Below, piece by piece: positions 36,424 to 44,615 of a stretch of DNA of 64,000 bases. The position numbers were made by a program, and so were the translations under genes. Location: assembly GCA_024400455.1 (NCBI GenBank), contig JAKSMU010000003.1, forward strand, positions 62,001-126,000, in the 5' to 3' direction. Within the stretch, counting starts at the first letter, position 1. Every line of letters begins with the position of its first letter. This DNA comes from Bacteroidales bacterium (lineage in GTDB: Bacteria; Bacteroidota; Bacteroidia; Bacteroidales; F082). Under the pieces are notes generated by a model. That model ran no database searches. It was not told the origin of the DNA and saw only the letters and a list, made by a program, of their open reading frames with translations.

Positions 36424-37680
36424 ATGAACATTTTACAAAAAAGCATGTTGCTGATTGTCGTAACAATCGCTGCGACTTCTTGCGATGGCATTGTCGGTTA
36501 TACGAAACAACTGATTAAGATTGATAACGGACAACGGTCGTACAATGACAACAAAAATGTGGACGACGACACGATTCATTTTGTCATCAACAAGCAAAAC
36601 CAAATGCTGCTGAAAGCCACGGTCAACGGGGTGGAGGATACGGTGCTTTACGATACGGGATGCTCTTCTCCTATAATTCAATTCCATACAAAAGAAAACC
36701 AACCCGAAGGGATGAAGTTCTATCGGATTCCTCTCATGGGTGCCGACAAGAAGACCAAAGTGAAGATGTCGCCTATTCCGGTGCATATCGAGACGCCCAT
36801 GTGCATTGTCGACCATTACGGCAACGCCATGCTGGTGGAAAAGCTTGCCCATTCCTGTGACAATGAACCTTATCTCTCCGATTACACCATTTTGGGTTTC
36901 TCAGGACTTGACTATACGCCTTTTTCCATTGACTTTACCAACAACCGGATTTATAGCATGAGGGAAATGTCGGATGTTGATACGGCCGGATACTTTCCCG
37001 TGAAGTGCAAGTTAGACAAAATGCAGAATGTTCTGTTTGTTTATCCGATTATCAATGGGATTGAATACGAATGTATTTTTGATACGGGAAATTCAGGAGA
37101 AATATTGGTTAAAGACGAGCAAAAGATTGAAAATCATACTGATGCTGATTTATTGTTAGAAGGTTCAATAGGCATGAGCATCGGAGGCCTGACCGAAAAA
37201 CAGCGTTTTGTGGTAGTGCCTGAAAACACGATTGAGTTTGCAGGACAAAAGGACACGGTTCCCGTGACCTATCTTGGCGGCAATCTTACTTTCAATAATG
37301 TCGGATTGCAGTATATCAAAAGGTTCGACTGGATTGTCGGACAGCAGGTTCAAAGAGATGAAAACTGGGTTATAGTTTCGAGAACCATAAAACTGTACGC
37401 AAAGCCCCATGATTCAGACACGACAAAACTTCATATCGATTACCCCGTTCCACGCTATGATGTGACGACCACAGATGGCACCTTGAAAATCACGACCCGC
37501 CTGCTGGATGGGCAGGAACGCTTCGAGGTGGGCGACCAAATCGTCTCCGTCGATGGGGAAGATATCACGGAAGAGAACATCTGCTATTACTACGACTTGC
37601 TGACCGAAACCAAGGATTGGTCGGGTTTCGACATACAGGTGAAAGGTTCAGAGGGGTCCACAAAACATGCAAGACAGTGA
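36424..37680 (+). CDS. Retropepsin-like aspartyl protease lipoprotein with PDZ domain
   Basis: 418 residues. Lipoprotein signal MNILQKSMLLIVVTIAATSC. Two retropepsin-like halves each carry a D-T-G triad: Asp77 in VLYDTGCSS and Asp220 in IFDTGNSG. One chain could therefore form the two-aspartate active site of a pepsin-like or retropepsin-like enzyme. A PDZ domain covers ~335-410 (FEVGDQIVSVDGEDITEEN). This layout is known among Bacteroidota aspartyl-protease-like proteins (gag-asp_proteas or Asp_protease_2 type) and points to a periplasmic protease. The substrate is unknown. The gene borders a repeat-rich region. Confidence 0.82.
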   Translation: MNILQKSMLLIVVTIAATSCDGIVGYTKQLIKIDNGQRSYNDNKNVDDDTIHFVINKQNQMLLKATVNGVEDTVLYDTGCSSPIIQFHTKENQPEGMKFYRIPLMGADKKTKVKMSPIPVHIETPMCIVDHYGNAMLVEKLAHSCDNEPYLSDYTILGFSGLDYTPFSIDFTNNRIYSMREMSDVDTAGYFPVKCKLDKMQNVLFVYPIINGIEYECIFDTGNSGEILVKDEQKIENHTDADLLLEGSIGMSIGGLTEKQRFVVVPENTIEFAGQKDTVPVTYLGGNLTFNNVGLQYIKRFDWIVGQQVQRDENWVIVSRTIKLYAKPHDSDTTKLHIDYPVPRYDVTTTDGTLKITTRLLDGQERFEVGDQIVSVDGEDITEENICYYYDLLTETKDWSGFDIQVKGSEGSTKHARQ

Positions 37681-37751
37681 CAGAACCTTATCGTTCGGGG
37701 ACTTGCAAGCGTTTGTTAAAGGGCTTTTCATGCGTTTTGGGTGGATTATGG

Positions 37752-37795
37752 ATGAGATTCCCGTCCCAGCCTCCGCGGTGATGACGGCAGGAATA
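37752..37795 (-). repeat. Dispersed GC-rich repeat, copy 1
   Basis: Read on the minus strand, CCTGCCGTCATCACCGCGGA and its flank resemble the CCGTCATTCCCGCGCAGGCA element at 47966-47998 (opposite orientation). It looks like a member of a dispersed chromosomal repeat family. Confidence 0.45.
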
Positions 37796-37916
37796 ACACT
37801 GTCGCCATGCTGCGCTGTCGCGCGATGTGATGCTGTTGCGCTTAAGGCGGTGGGGAATGCCCTCTTCGAGGGCTGCGGACTAATGAAATATGGTGCAAGT
37901 CGGGAAAAACTTGGTG

Positions 37917-38203
37917 CCATCGAGCTATTCCTGGTAATTTTGCGATTTAGGTCGGTGCTATCGAGTTGTTTCTAAAAAATTTGTGATTTTCATCATTGCC
38001 ATTGAATCTTTCATGAAAAAATTGAGATTTAGAAAAGTGGCATCAAGTTTTTTCTGAAAAATTCGAGAATTGCCTCCTTGCCATTGAGTTTTTTCTGAAA
38101 AAACGGGTAATTATCTATCTGATGTTGATTTTTTTCCAGATAATTTTGCGATCTCAGTCATTGTTATCGAAAAATTTCTCATATTTTTGCATTTTAAGCC
38201 AAC
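37917..38203 (+). repeat. 41-bp degenerate tandem repeat, 6-7 units
   Basis: Units begin at 37917, 37958, 37999, 38040, 38081 and 38122; a weaker seventh begins at 38163. Each has an attga/tcga start, a T-rich run, a ctg-like centre and an A-run (for example TTTTTTCTGAAAAA), so each can pair with itself. Phase is kept exactly at 41 bp with no indels, although sequence drift is large. No open frame crosses it. Confidence 0.8.
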
Positions 38204-38302
38204 GGGCGTGATTTGAAACATGAAACAGGGCCGGGAAAGGTCTGTCTCGTTGACGTTATACCTCGAAAAGTCGTGGTTTTATAAATAAGCAGATGAGCAA
38301 AA

Positions 38303-38430
38303 CGAGGTCGCGAGGATACGTGGTTGCGAGGTCACGAGGTTGCGAGGTCACGAGGTTGCGAGGACACGAGGACACGAAGTCGCGCGACCCCGAAACCCCG
38401 AAACCCCGAAATCCCGAAGCCTCGAAACCC
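38303..38430 (+). repeat. 8-bp tandem repeat, 16 units
   Basis: 128 bp in perfect 8-bp phase. The first ten units are of type CGAGGTCA or CGAGGTTG; the last six are of type CGAAACCC (CGCGACCC marks the switch). The two halves keep one phase but change base composition. A 72-codon frame across it is a repeat artefact. Confidence 0.9.
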
Positions 38431-38452
38431 AATGCCCATTTATTATGCAGTT

Positions 38453-38460
38453 TAATTTTG
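38453..38460 (+). promoter_or_regulatory. -7 box of the DUF6261-like gene
   Basis: TAATTTTG, 38 bp before the ATG at 38499. Confidence 0.55.
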
Positions 38461-38498
38461 AACGGTAACATAGAGAATTCAACTAATACTAAGATAAA

Positions 38499-39266
38499 AT
38501 GGAAAAAATGAGAGAACTTTATCAGAATTTGTCAGCTCCATTCATGATTGCGGCAGCAAGCCGTTTCCTAAATTACTGTAAAGAGCACGATGTCGACCAT
38601 GTGTTAGAGGTCTTGTTGCCTATGCTGAAAGATGCAAGGGACAAGGTAGATGCACAGATGTACAGGAAAAAGCCTGACCTGAGTTGTCTGGAAGAGTCGA
38701 AAGCATTGTCGCAGCGTGTCATTGCCTTGAGGCATCTGCTGGTTTCGTACCGCTATACGGATGTGCCATCGGAAAAGGAACATGCCGAGGCCTTGCTTAC
38801 ATTCATGAAACGACTGGGAGGCATTGCCAAAAAGAACGAATCGTACAAGATGACGAGGACGGAACTCTTGTTGGAGCAATGTTCCGAACCAGGTTTGGCA
38901 GAGCATGTGGCGGCATTGCCTGGCGTCAACGATAGGCTGTCGGATTTGCGCGTGGCAAGGAATGCCTTGCAGCAACGCCGTTTGGAAGTGGATATGAAAT
39001 CGGCCACAATGCCAAAGAAAGAACCGCTGCCCGAATTGAAAATGAACCTCGCTGCCATATTCAACCGCATTGGAAATTACCTCGACACGATGACATTGGT
39101 CGATGCCGAGACCTATCAGCATTTCCTGAACATGTATAATTACTTGGTTAAGGAAGAAAACGCCAACTATAAGTCGAAGCGGAAAAAGAGGGCAGAGGAT
39201 GCACCCTTGGTACCCTTTGTGGTTTCGGAGGACTCGGAGGATTTCACTAAACTTGCAGAACTTTGA
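38499..39266 (+). CDS. Hypothetical protein, DUF6261-like
   Basis: 255 residues, soluble, mainly helical, no signal peptide. It resembles the DUF6261 proteins found in Bacteroidota, which are often multicopy and near repeats; I make this match from general pattern and length, not from a defined motif. Features include MIAAASRFLNYCKEHDVDHV at the start and a basic stretch YKSKRKKR before an acidic tail (~228-255). It lies between the octanucleotide array and the RHS cassettes, with a strong terminator after it. Function unknown. Confidence 0.65.
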   Translation: MEKMRELYQNLSAPFMIAAASRFLNYCKEHDVDHVLEVLLPMLKDARDKVDAQMYRKKPDLSCLEESKALSQRVIALRHLLVSYRYTDVPSEKEHAEALLTFMKRLGGIAKKNESYKMTRTELLLEQCSEPGLAEHVAALPGVNDRLSDLRVARNALQQRRLEVDMKSATMPKKEPLPELKMNLAAIFNRIGNYLDTMTLVDAETYQHFLNMYNYLVKEENANYKSKRKKRAEDAPLVPFVVSEDSEDFTKLAEL

Positions 39267-39303
39267 GACAAAACGCTTGGTCGTTCAAAAACCGTCTTGC
39301 CTT

Positions 39304-39341
39304 GGAAAAGGTTGGCTAGCCCTTCCGAGCCAACCTTTTCC
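39304..39341. terminator. Strong hairpin after the DUF6261-like gene
   Basis: Perfect 14-bp stem (39304-39317 with 39328-39341) and 10-base loop. No T-run follows, so it may act as an RNA-stability element as well. Confidence 0.65.
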
Positions 39342-39551
39342 ACATCTTGCGGCAAATGGCGCAACCCGGGCGGATGAGCGCAAGCGAAGAAGCCTGAAAG
39401 ATTGTCGGGCGATAAGCCTTGGCATCCGCTTTTTTCGGAATAACCTATTTGTGACAGATTTATGAAAGATTTAACTACGTTGAAATGAATATTCACCGAT
39501 ACGCAGTGAGGTAATGCTTCGCATTTGTTTCCAAAAAATATATCCATTTTC
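39342..39551. other. Intergenic stretch before RHS cassettes
   Basis: About 210 bp with no gene or RNA I can support. From ~39543 it matches the region before the truncated RHS at 47787. Confidence 0.5.
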
Positions 39552-39582
39552 TTGGCAATCCGCTTCCAATCACCTAACTTTG
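39552..39582 (+). promoter_or_regulatory. Promoter of RHS cassette 1
   Basis: -33 TTGG (39552-39555) and -7 TAACTTTG (39575-39582), 19 bp apart. The same promoter is repeated at 47735-47765. Confidence 0.8.
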
Positions 39583-39603
39583 CACCATTAAAACAACGCA
39601 GGC

Positions 39604-40731
39604 ATGGCCACAGGCTTCACATATCGCCACTACATCCTCAAAGACCACCTCGGCAGCTGGACCACCATCACCGATGCCGAAGGCAACGTGGAGCAGGAAC
39701 TCTCCTTCGACGCCTGGGGCAACCTCCGCGACCCTGAGACATGGTACAACCACACGCAGGCCGACCCTGTAGAAGCCCCGATGTTCGACCGTGGCTATAC
39801 CGGCCACGAACACATGACCGCTTTCGGCCTCATCAACATGAACGGACGCTGCTACGACCCGATGATGAGCAGTTTCCTCTCCGTTGATGCCTGCCTGCAA
39901 GACCCGACCAGCGCCCAAGGCTTCAACCGCTACGCCTACTGCGCCTACAACCCGCTTCGCTACACCGACCCGACAGGATGGGAGATGGGTTCTGGCAACG
40001 GCAATCTTCCTGACGATTATCCGCCTATCCCTGATGGCACATACGTTCTTCCCGAAGTGCCCATTATCGCTGATGGTGTCAATTCAAGCAGCGGAGGCTA
40101 TAATCCGCAAGGCACCCCTGGTACCCCTGGCAATTACCCTTATACACCCACTATTCCAAGTGTTCCCGACGGACATTCCGGCACGCCAGCCAGCCAAAAC
40201 GGACCATACTATCAGCCAGCCCCAAACCCTGGAAACGGCAGCTCTGGCGGACACGGAACGGGAGGAAACATTGGAGGGAATAATAGTTCTCATGGAAATT
40301 CTGTTGTGTCTTATGGATTGTCAGTTTCGGGTACTATAGCCTCGTACAATGCAACATATTATGAAACTGCATCTGTAAAAGAATTGAAAGATTTGGGAGA
40401 AAAAGCACGACCAATTTTGAAAAAGCTTAACAATCCACTTGCCAAGGAATCTACTAGAGCTATTGGAAACGAAATAAAAAATGTCTTACCTAAGGCATCA
40501 AATGCAATTGGTTGTGCTGGCTTGAGTTTAGAAGTGATGGATATGGTGGAAAACAAACAAGTAAAACCTTCTAATGTATTGAATGTTGCTGTGGGAATAA
40601 CTTGCTTAATTGCAAGTGGACCAGCTGGATGGATAATTGGAGGAGTATATTTGGTTGGTGATTTAGTATCTTACGCTTATACCGGCAGATCAATCGGTGG
40701 AAATTTAGATTATTTATATTATAAACATTAA
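39604..40731 (+). CDS. Orphan RHS tip cassette 1, hydrophobic C-terminal toxin candidate
   Basis: 375 residues. Residues ~10-125 are RHS core (YILKDHLGSWTTITDAEGN, SFDAWGNLRD, FDRGYTGHEHMTAFGLINMN, RCYDPMMSSFLSVD, NRYAYCAYNPLRYTDPTGW). Residues ~126-225 are a Pro/Gly/Tyr linker ending at the shared GHGTGGNIGG junction. The unique tip (~226-375) has amphipathic helices (KDLGEKARPILKKLNNPLAK) and then a hydrophobic hairpin (~320-355: NVAVGITCLIASGPAGWII, then GGVYLVGDLVSYAYTG). It is related to the tip of cassette 2. It starts close behind a full -33/-7 promoter. The RHS N-terminal shell is absent, so it may be a silent donor or need recombination. A membrane-acting toxin is inference. Confidence 0.75.
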   Translation: MATGFTYRHYILKDHLGSWTTITDAEGNVEQELSFDAWGNLRDPETWYNHTQADPVEAPMFDRGYTGHEHMTAFGLINMNGRCYDPMMSSFLSVDACLQDPTSAQGFNRYAYCAYNPLRYTDPTGWEMGSGNGNLPDDYPPIPDGTYVLPEVPIIADGVNSSSGGYNPQGTPGTPGNYPYTPTIPSVPDGHSGTPASQNGPYYQPAPNPGNGSSGGHGTGGNIGGNNSSHGNSVVSYGLSVSGTIASYNATYYETASVKELKDLGEKARPILKKLNNPLAKESTRAIGNEIKNVLPKASNAIGCAGLSLEVMDMVENKQVKPSNVLNVAVGITCLIASGPAGWIIGGVYLVGDLVSYAYTGRSIGGNLDYLYYKH

Positions 40732-40739
40732 TCAGAATT

Positions 40740-41108
40740 ATGTTCGACTATCTATTTTACAGGTTTTATTGTCATTACGCAAAAAGTAAGTATTATGACA
40801 AATCGTCTTCAGTGCTTTCTGGTTCAATTGCACTTACAGCATTGGAATTTTGTATGATGGCTTTCGTAATATTGTCGTTAGAGTTATATTATGATTCGGA
40901 TTTTTTCCAGAAACATAATACGATTTGCACAATTTCCCTTGGAATTACAATAATAGCGTTTTTCTGTTTTAATTTAAGAAAGTATAGGGGCAAAGCGGAT
41001 GTAATAATTGAAAAATATAAAAACCATCCAGCAAATAATTGGCTGAAATTTTGGATGATTGTTGCTCTGTACTTTGTTTTGATATTTTTACCATTCGTTT
41101 TGTTCTAA
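40740..41108 (+). CDS. Three-TM putative immunity protein, cassette 1
   Basis: 122 residues starting 8 bp after the RHS tip. It begins MFDYLFYRFYCHYAK and has three likely membrane helices (~27-50, ~60-80, ~101-122). The loop before the last helix reads KYKNHPANNWLKFWM, shared almost exactly with the cassette 2 partner (KYKDHPANKWFKPWM). Size and topology recall immunity proteins of pore-forming colicins, but no sequence link is claimed. An inner-membrane location would suit protection from a membrane-acting tip. Low-GC composition contrasts with the GC-richer RHS core. Confidence 0.65.
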   Translation: MFDYLFYRFYCHYAKSKYYDKSSSVLSGSIALTALEFCMMAFVILSLELYYDSDFFQKHNTICTISLGITIIAFFCFNLRKYRGKADVIIEKYKNHPANNWLKFWMIVALYFVLIFLPFVLF

Positions 41109-41155
41109 CTATTATAGAAGAAATTCAAAAGCACATAACGCAGAAAAAAATGTTG

Positions 41156-41194
41156 GTGCTATGGCTTGTCTCAATTGCAAGTCATAGCACTTTA
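41156..41194 (+). terminator. Terminator after cassette 1
   Basis: 13-bp stem 41156-41168 with 41178-41190 (one G-T), 9-base loop, short T-run. Confidence 0.7.
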
Positions 41195-41231
41195 AAAGTT
41201 CACACAAACCTGTTCTCGTAGCACCCCAACA

Positions 41232-42368
41232 ATGTCAATCAACAAAGCATCATATTACATCCTCAAAGACCACCTCGGCAGCTGGACCACCATCACCGAT
41301 GCCGAAGGCAACGTGGAGCAGGAACTGTCGTATGATGCCTGGGGCAACCTCCGCGACCCTGAGACATGGTACAACCACACGCAGGCCGACCCTGTAGAAG
41401 CCCCGATGTTCGACCGTGGCTATACCGGCCACGAACACATGACCGCTTTCGGCCTCATCAACATGAACGGACGCTGCTACGACCCGATGATGAGCAGTTT
41501 CCTCTCCGTTGATGCCTGCCTGCAAGACCCGACCAGCGCCCAAGGCTTCAACCGCTACGCCTACTGCGCCTACAACCCGCTGCGCTACACCGACCCGACG
41601 GGGTGGGAGATGGGTTCTGGCAACGGCAATCTTCCTGACGATTACCCGCCATTTGACGGATACATTCTTCCCGAAGTGCCCATTATCGCTGATGGCATCG
41701 ATACCGGTGGCGGTGGCAACGACACCCCGCAAGGCAATAATAACGCCCCTGGCAATTACCCTTATACACCCACTATTCCAAGTGTTCCTGATGGCCATTC
41801 CGGCACGCCTGCCAGCCAAAGCGGGCCATACTATCAGCCAGCCCCAAACCCAGGAAACGGCAGCTCTGGCGGACACGGAACGGGAGGAAACATTGGAGGA
41901 GGAAAAAACAATTCTAAATCTGCCATTCAACATATCATCTCTAAAACATTATATCCTATTTCTGTGATCGGAACTGCTGTGAGTTATGCTAAAGAAGCAG
42001 TAAAGACAAATGTCGATAAAGTTGGTGATTTTCTCCGTTCACACGATTTTGCTCCCAAAAATCTTTCCCGTACAAAAATTGGAAACAATATGGTGTCAAA
42101 ATTAGGTTCGGCCGGTGATGTGTTAGGATTTGCTGGAACTTTATTAACAGGATATGACATCTATAATTCAGGGGATATTAGTTTTGGAGATATTTATAAT
42201 TTTGGGCTATCTGCCACCTGTTTTGCATTGGGCTTTCTTGCATCTACTCCAGTAGGATTGATTGTTGGTGCGGTAGCCATTACTGCCGATATAGTCTCTT
42301 GTCAATGGACGGGGAAAACCATCAGTGAACATATAGACAATAATATTAAGTGGAGATATAAATTATAA
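41232..42368 (+). CDS. Orphan RHS tip cassette 2, hydrophobic C-terminal toxin candidate
   Basis: 378 residues, ATG 41232. After a seven-residue unique start (MSINKAS) the RHS core begins at YYILKDHLGSW and is nearly identical to cassette 1 up to the GHGTGGNIGG junction (~217). The unique tip has helices (ISVIGTAVSYAKEAV, DKVGDFLRSHDF) and a hydrophobic block (~305-355: GLSATCFALGFLASTPVGLI, then VGAVAITADIVSCQWTG). The end aligns with cassette 1: a D-(L/I)-V-S, four-residue gap, T-G-(R/K)-(S/T)-I pattern. No separate promoter was found, so it may depend on read-through or be silent. Its partner gene begins 4 bp downstream. Confidence 0.75.
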   Translation: MSINKASYYILKDHLGSWTTITDAEGNVEQELSYDAWGNLRDPETWYNHTQADPVEAPMFDRGYTGHEHMTAFGLINMNGRCYDPMMSSFLSVDACLQDPTSAQGFNRYAYCAYNPLRYTDPTGWEMGSGNGNLPDDYPPFDGYILPEVPIIADGIDTGGGGNDTPQGNNNAPGNYPYTPTIPSVPDGHSGTPASQSGPYYQPAPNPGNGSSGGHGTGGNIGGGKNNSKSAIQHIISKTLYPISVIGTAVSYAKEAVKTNVDKVGDFLRSHDFAPKNLSRTKIGNNMVSKLGSAGDVLGFAGTLLTGYDIYNSGDISFGDIYNFGLSATCFALGFLASTPVGLIVGAVAITADIVSCQWTGKTISEHIDNNIKWRYKL

Positions 42369-42372
42369 ACTT

Positions 42373-42756
42373 ATGATTTCGGACTATTTATTTTATAGGT
42401 TTCATGAACAATACGGCAAACGGGGAGAAGGTTCTAACCCTTGTTTCTCTGCTTCTTTATTTCTGAGTGCTTTTTATTGCTTGGTATTGTATAATGTGCT
42501 GATGTTTTTCCGAATATTGTTTCCCAACAAGATTATCTCGAATACTACAATTGGAAAGTTTATTGTCCTTATGGTTCTTTTCTTGCTTCAATTTTTGATT
42601 TCCCGTCATTACAAACCTAAAATTGAAGAACTGAAAAGCAAGTATAAAGACCATCCTGCTAATAAATGGTTCAAGCCTTGGATGATGGTTTTGATATATG
42701 TGTTATTGTTCTTTTTTCCAGTTCTTGTGAGCATCATCATTAAAGCAATATTCTAA
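42373..42756 (+). CDS. Three-TM putative immunity protein, cassette 2
   Basis: 127 residues starting 4 bp after the RHS tip. MISDYLFYRFHEQYGKR parallels the cassette 1 partner. Three likely membrane helices (~27-48, ~60-80, ~103-125) and the KYKDHPANKWFKPWMM loop are shared with it, while the rest has drifted. The pair pattern (related tip plus related partner, twice) is what is expected of toxin and matching immunity proteins that have diverged together. Confidence 0.65.
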   Translation: MISDYLFYRFHEQYGKRGEGSNPCFSASLFLSAFYCLVLYNVLMFFRILFPNKIISNTTIGKFIVLMVLFLLQFLISRHYKPKIEELKSKYKDHPANKWFKPWMMVLIYVLLFFFPVLVSIIIKAIF

Positions 42757-42768
42757 CGTCATTTGCAG

Positions 42769-42800
42769 ACATCCCCCATACCTGCCATTGTGGGGGATGT
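42769..42800. terminator. Hairpin between cassettes 2 and 3
   Basis: Perfect 10-bp stem ACATCCCCCA/TGGGGGATGT, 12-base loop. The possible ATG of cassette 3 (42797) sits in its 3' arm. No strong T-run. Confidence 0.6.
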
Positions 42801-44602
42801 TGCATTATGAATCTGCGACATCAAATAATTTGCAGGATCTTTCGTATGAATACGATAAATTTGGTAACTTGCACGCCCGAAAGGACAACAAGCGAAACTT
42901 GGAAGAGACATTCCTATACGACGATATGAACAGGCTCGAACACATCACCATGAACGGCATGACCGCCTCCATGACCTACGACAACTTCGGACGCATGACC
43001 GCGAAAGAAGCCGTCATCAAGAAAAACGGCACGCCTCAGGTGAGCACCGTCTTCTCCAACCCAGTGTTCGACAACACGAAGGTTCACGCCCTTACCGAGG
43101 CCGAAATGCCCGACTATTTGGTTTCGCCTAATACCCAGGACATCACCTATTCCTCGTTCGACAAGGTGAAGACCATTGATGAAGGCGACAGCCACCTCGT
43201 CTATCAGTACGGCTACGACCAGCAGCGCATTGCAATGACTGAAACCGTTGGCAGCGCGACCCGCAAGAAGCAGTATGCCGGCAACTGTGAATTTGTCAGC
43301 GAAAACGGCGTGGAAAAGTCATGGACATTCCTCTCTGGCCCTTACGGAGTCTTCGCCGTGGTGGAGAAGAAAGATGCTGAGGAAAACATTCACTACATCC
43401 TCAAAGACCACCTCGGCAGTTGGACCACCATCACCGATGCCGAAGGCATCGTGGAGCAGGAACTGTCGTATGATGCCTGGGGCAACCTCCGCGACCCTGA
43501 GACATGGTACAACCACACGCAGGCCGACCCTGTAGAAGCCCCGATGTTCGACCGTGGCTATACCGGCCACGAACACATGACCGCTTTCGGCCTCATCAAC
43601 ATGAACGGACGCTGCTACGACCCGATGATGAGCAGTTTCCTCTCCGTTGATGCCTGCCTGCAAGACCCGACCAGCGCCCAAGGCTTCAACCGCTACGCCT
43701 ACTGCGCCTACAACCCGCTTCGCTACACCGACCCGACAGGATGGGAGATGGGTTCTGGCAACGGCAATCTTCCTGACGATTATCCGCCTATCCCTGATGG
43801 CACATACGTTCTTCCCGAAGTGCCCATTATCGCTGATGGTGTCAATTCAAGCAGCGGAGGCTATAATCCGCAAGGCACCCCTGGTACCCCTGGCAATTAC
43901 CCTTATACACCCACTATTCCAAGTGTTCCCGACGGCCATTCCGGCACGCCAGCCAGCCAAAGCGGACCGTCATACTACCCGGCACCAAACAATGGTAACA
44001 ACGGCAACGGCAGCAACGGCGGACATGGAACGGGCGGAAACATTGGAGGAGGAAACAACCAGTCAAGCAGAACGCTGAACACCAATGGAAAGAAGCCCGA
44101 AAACAACATCCATTCGGCATCATCGTCGATTGTTTCGGCTGCGGTTCCTGTAGCTCTTACTTGTGCCGCCGTGGACGGTCCTGCTCCTTATGGCGACGTA
44201 GTTGGTGCGGTGGCAGGCATATCAATGTTAGCTGCTTCAGGCATCGTTTGGATTGGAGAAGAACTGGTCGCAGTGCATGGGAATAGCAAGAACAGCCCCA
44301 AAACGCAAATCGTATATGAAATGTATTCCATTGATTTAACAAATGGAGACTATCAAACGCTTAAATATGGCATATCTGGTCAACAAAATTATTCAACCAA
44401 ATGGGGAAATCCTCGTCCTCAAGGACAAGTCAACGCTCTCAATATGTATTATGCTTTAACAGGCAAAAGCCTATATGCTGATTATAAGATTTTAGAAACA
44501 TTACCTAACAGATCTGCAGCCTTGGAAAGGGAACGCTATTATGTTAATCAATATAGAAAAACTCACAATGGATTAAGACCTCCAAAACAATTCAGACCAT
44601 AA
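42797..44602 (+). CDS. Orphan RHS tip cassette 3, URI/GIY-YIG-like nuclease tip
   Basis: 601 residues from ATG 42797 (a TTG at 42788 is also possible; the true start is unsure since the 5' end is a cut RHS gene). It keeps more RHS than cassettes 1-2: YD repeats from LSYEYDKFGNLHARKD, then the core, linker and GHGTGGNIGG junction (~417). Next is a hydrophobic pre-toxin segment (~440-490: SSIVSAAVPVALTCAAV, VVGAVAGISMLAASGIVWIG) shared with cassette 4. The last ~100 residues (VYEMYSIDL, LKYGISG, then ALERERYYVNQYR and PPKQFRP) resemble URI-type GIY-YIG nuclease toxins of polymorphic toxin systems. Expected target is DNA. The partner gene begins 13 bp later. Confidence 0.75.
   Translation: MLHYESATSNNLQDLSYEYDKFGNLHARKDNKRNLEETFLYDDMNRLEHITMNGMTASMTYDNFGRMTAKEAVIKKNGTPQVSTVFSNPVFDNTKVHALTEAEMPDYLVSPNTQDITYSSFDKVKTIDEGDSHLVYQYGYDQQRIAMTETVGSATRKKQYAGNCEFVSENGVEKSWTFLSGPYGVFAVVEKKDAEENIHYILKDHLGSWTTITDAEGIVEQELSYDAWGNLRDPETWYNHTQADPVEAPMFDRGYTGHEHMTAFGLINMNGRCYDPMMSSFLSVDACLQDPTSAQGFNRYAYCAYNPLRYTDPTGWEMGSGNGNLPDDYPPIPDGTYVLPEVPIIADGVNSSSGGYNPQGTPGTPGNYPYTPTIPSVPDGHSGTPASQSGPSYYPAPNNGNNGNGSNGGHGTGGNIGGGNNQSSRTLNTNGKKPENNIHSASSSIVSAAVPVALTCAAVDGPAPYGDVVGAVAGISMLAASGIVWIGEELVAVHGNSKNSPKTQIVYEMYSIDLTNGDYQTLKYGISGQQNYSTKWGNPRPQGQVNALNMYYALTGKSLYADYKILETLPNRSAALERERYYVNQYRKTHNGLRPPKQFRP
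43045..43719 (+). repeat. 675-bp RHS core repeat, copy in cassette 3
   Basis: By eye no base differs from 45633-46307, at a constant offset of 2588 bp. Shorter near-identical stretches occur in cassettes 1 and 2 and in the 47787 remnant. Such long identity could recombine and could also mislead assembly. Confidence 0.85.
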
Positions 44603-44615
44603 TTATTGAAGCAGA

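Larger units (their letters stand above)
37681..38498 (+). other. Gene-poor repeat region, 818 bp
   Basis: No convincing gene. It holds a dispersed repeat (37752-37795), a 41-bp degenerate tandem array (37917-38203) and an 8-bp tandem array (38303-38430). Two -7 boxes lie at 38182-38189 (TATTTTTG, inside the last 41-bp unit) and 38453-38460. The stretch 38204-38302 shows nothing else. Confidence 0.7.

Noticed and set aside
37667..37975. 102-codon frame after the aspartyl-protease-like gene
   Set aside because: Overlaps the gene end, crosses a dispersed repeat and the first tandem units, and has unnatural composition.
37917..38430. Possible CRISPR array
   Set aside because: The 41-bp units are adjacent with no spacers and drift heavily; the 8-bp units are too short; no cas genes.
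38293..38511. 72-codon frame across the 8-bp repeat
   Set aside because: Its Arg/Pro repeats simply reflect the octanucleotide array; phase of 8 is not protein-like.
39423..39480. Possible match to the patch 1 leader (CAGATTTATG, GAAAGATT words)
   Set aside because: Only short shared words; not long enough to claim a third copy.
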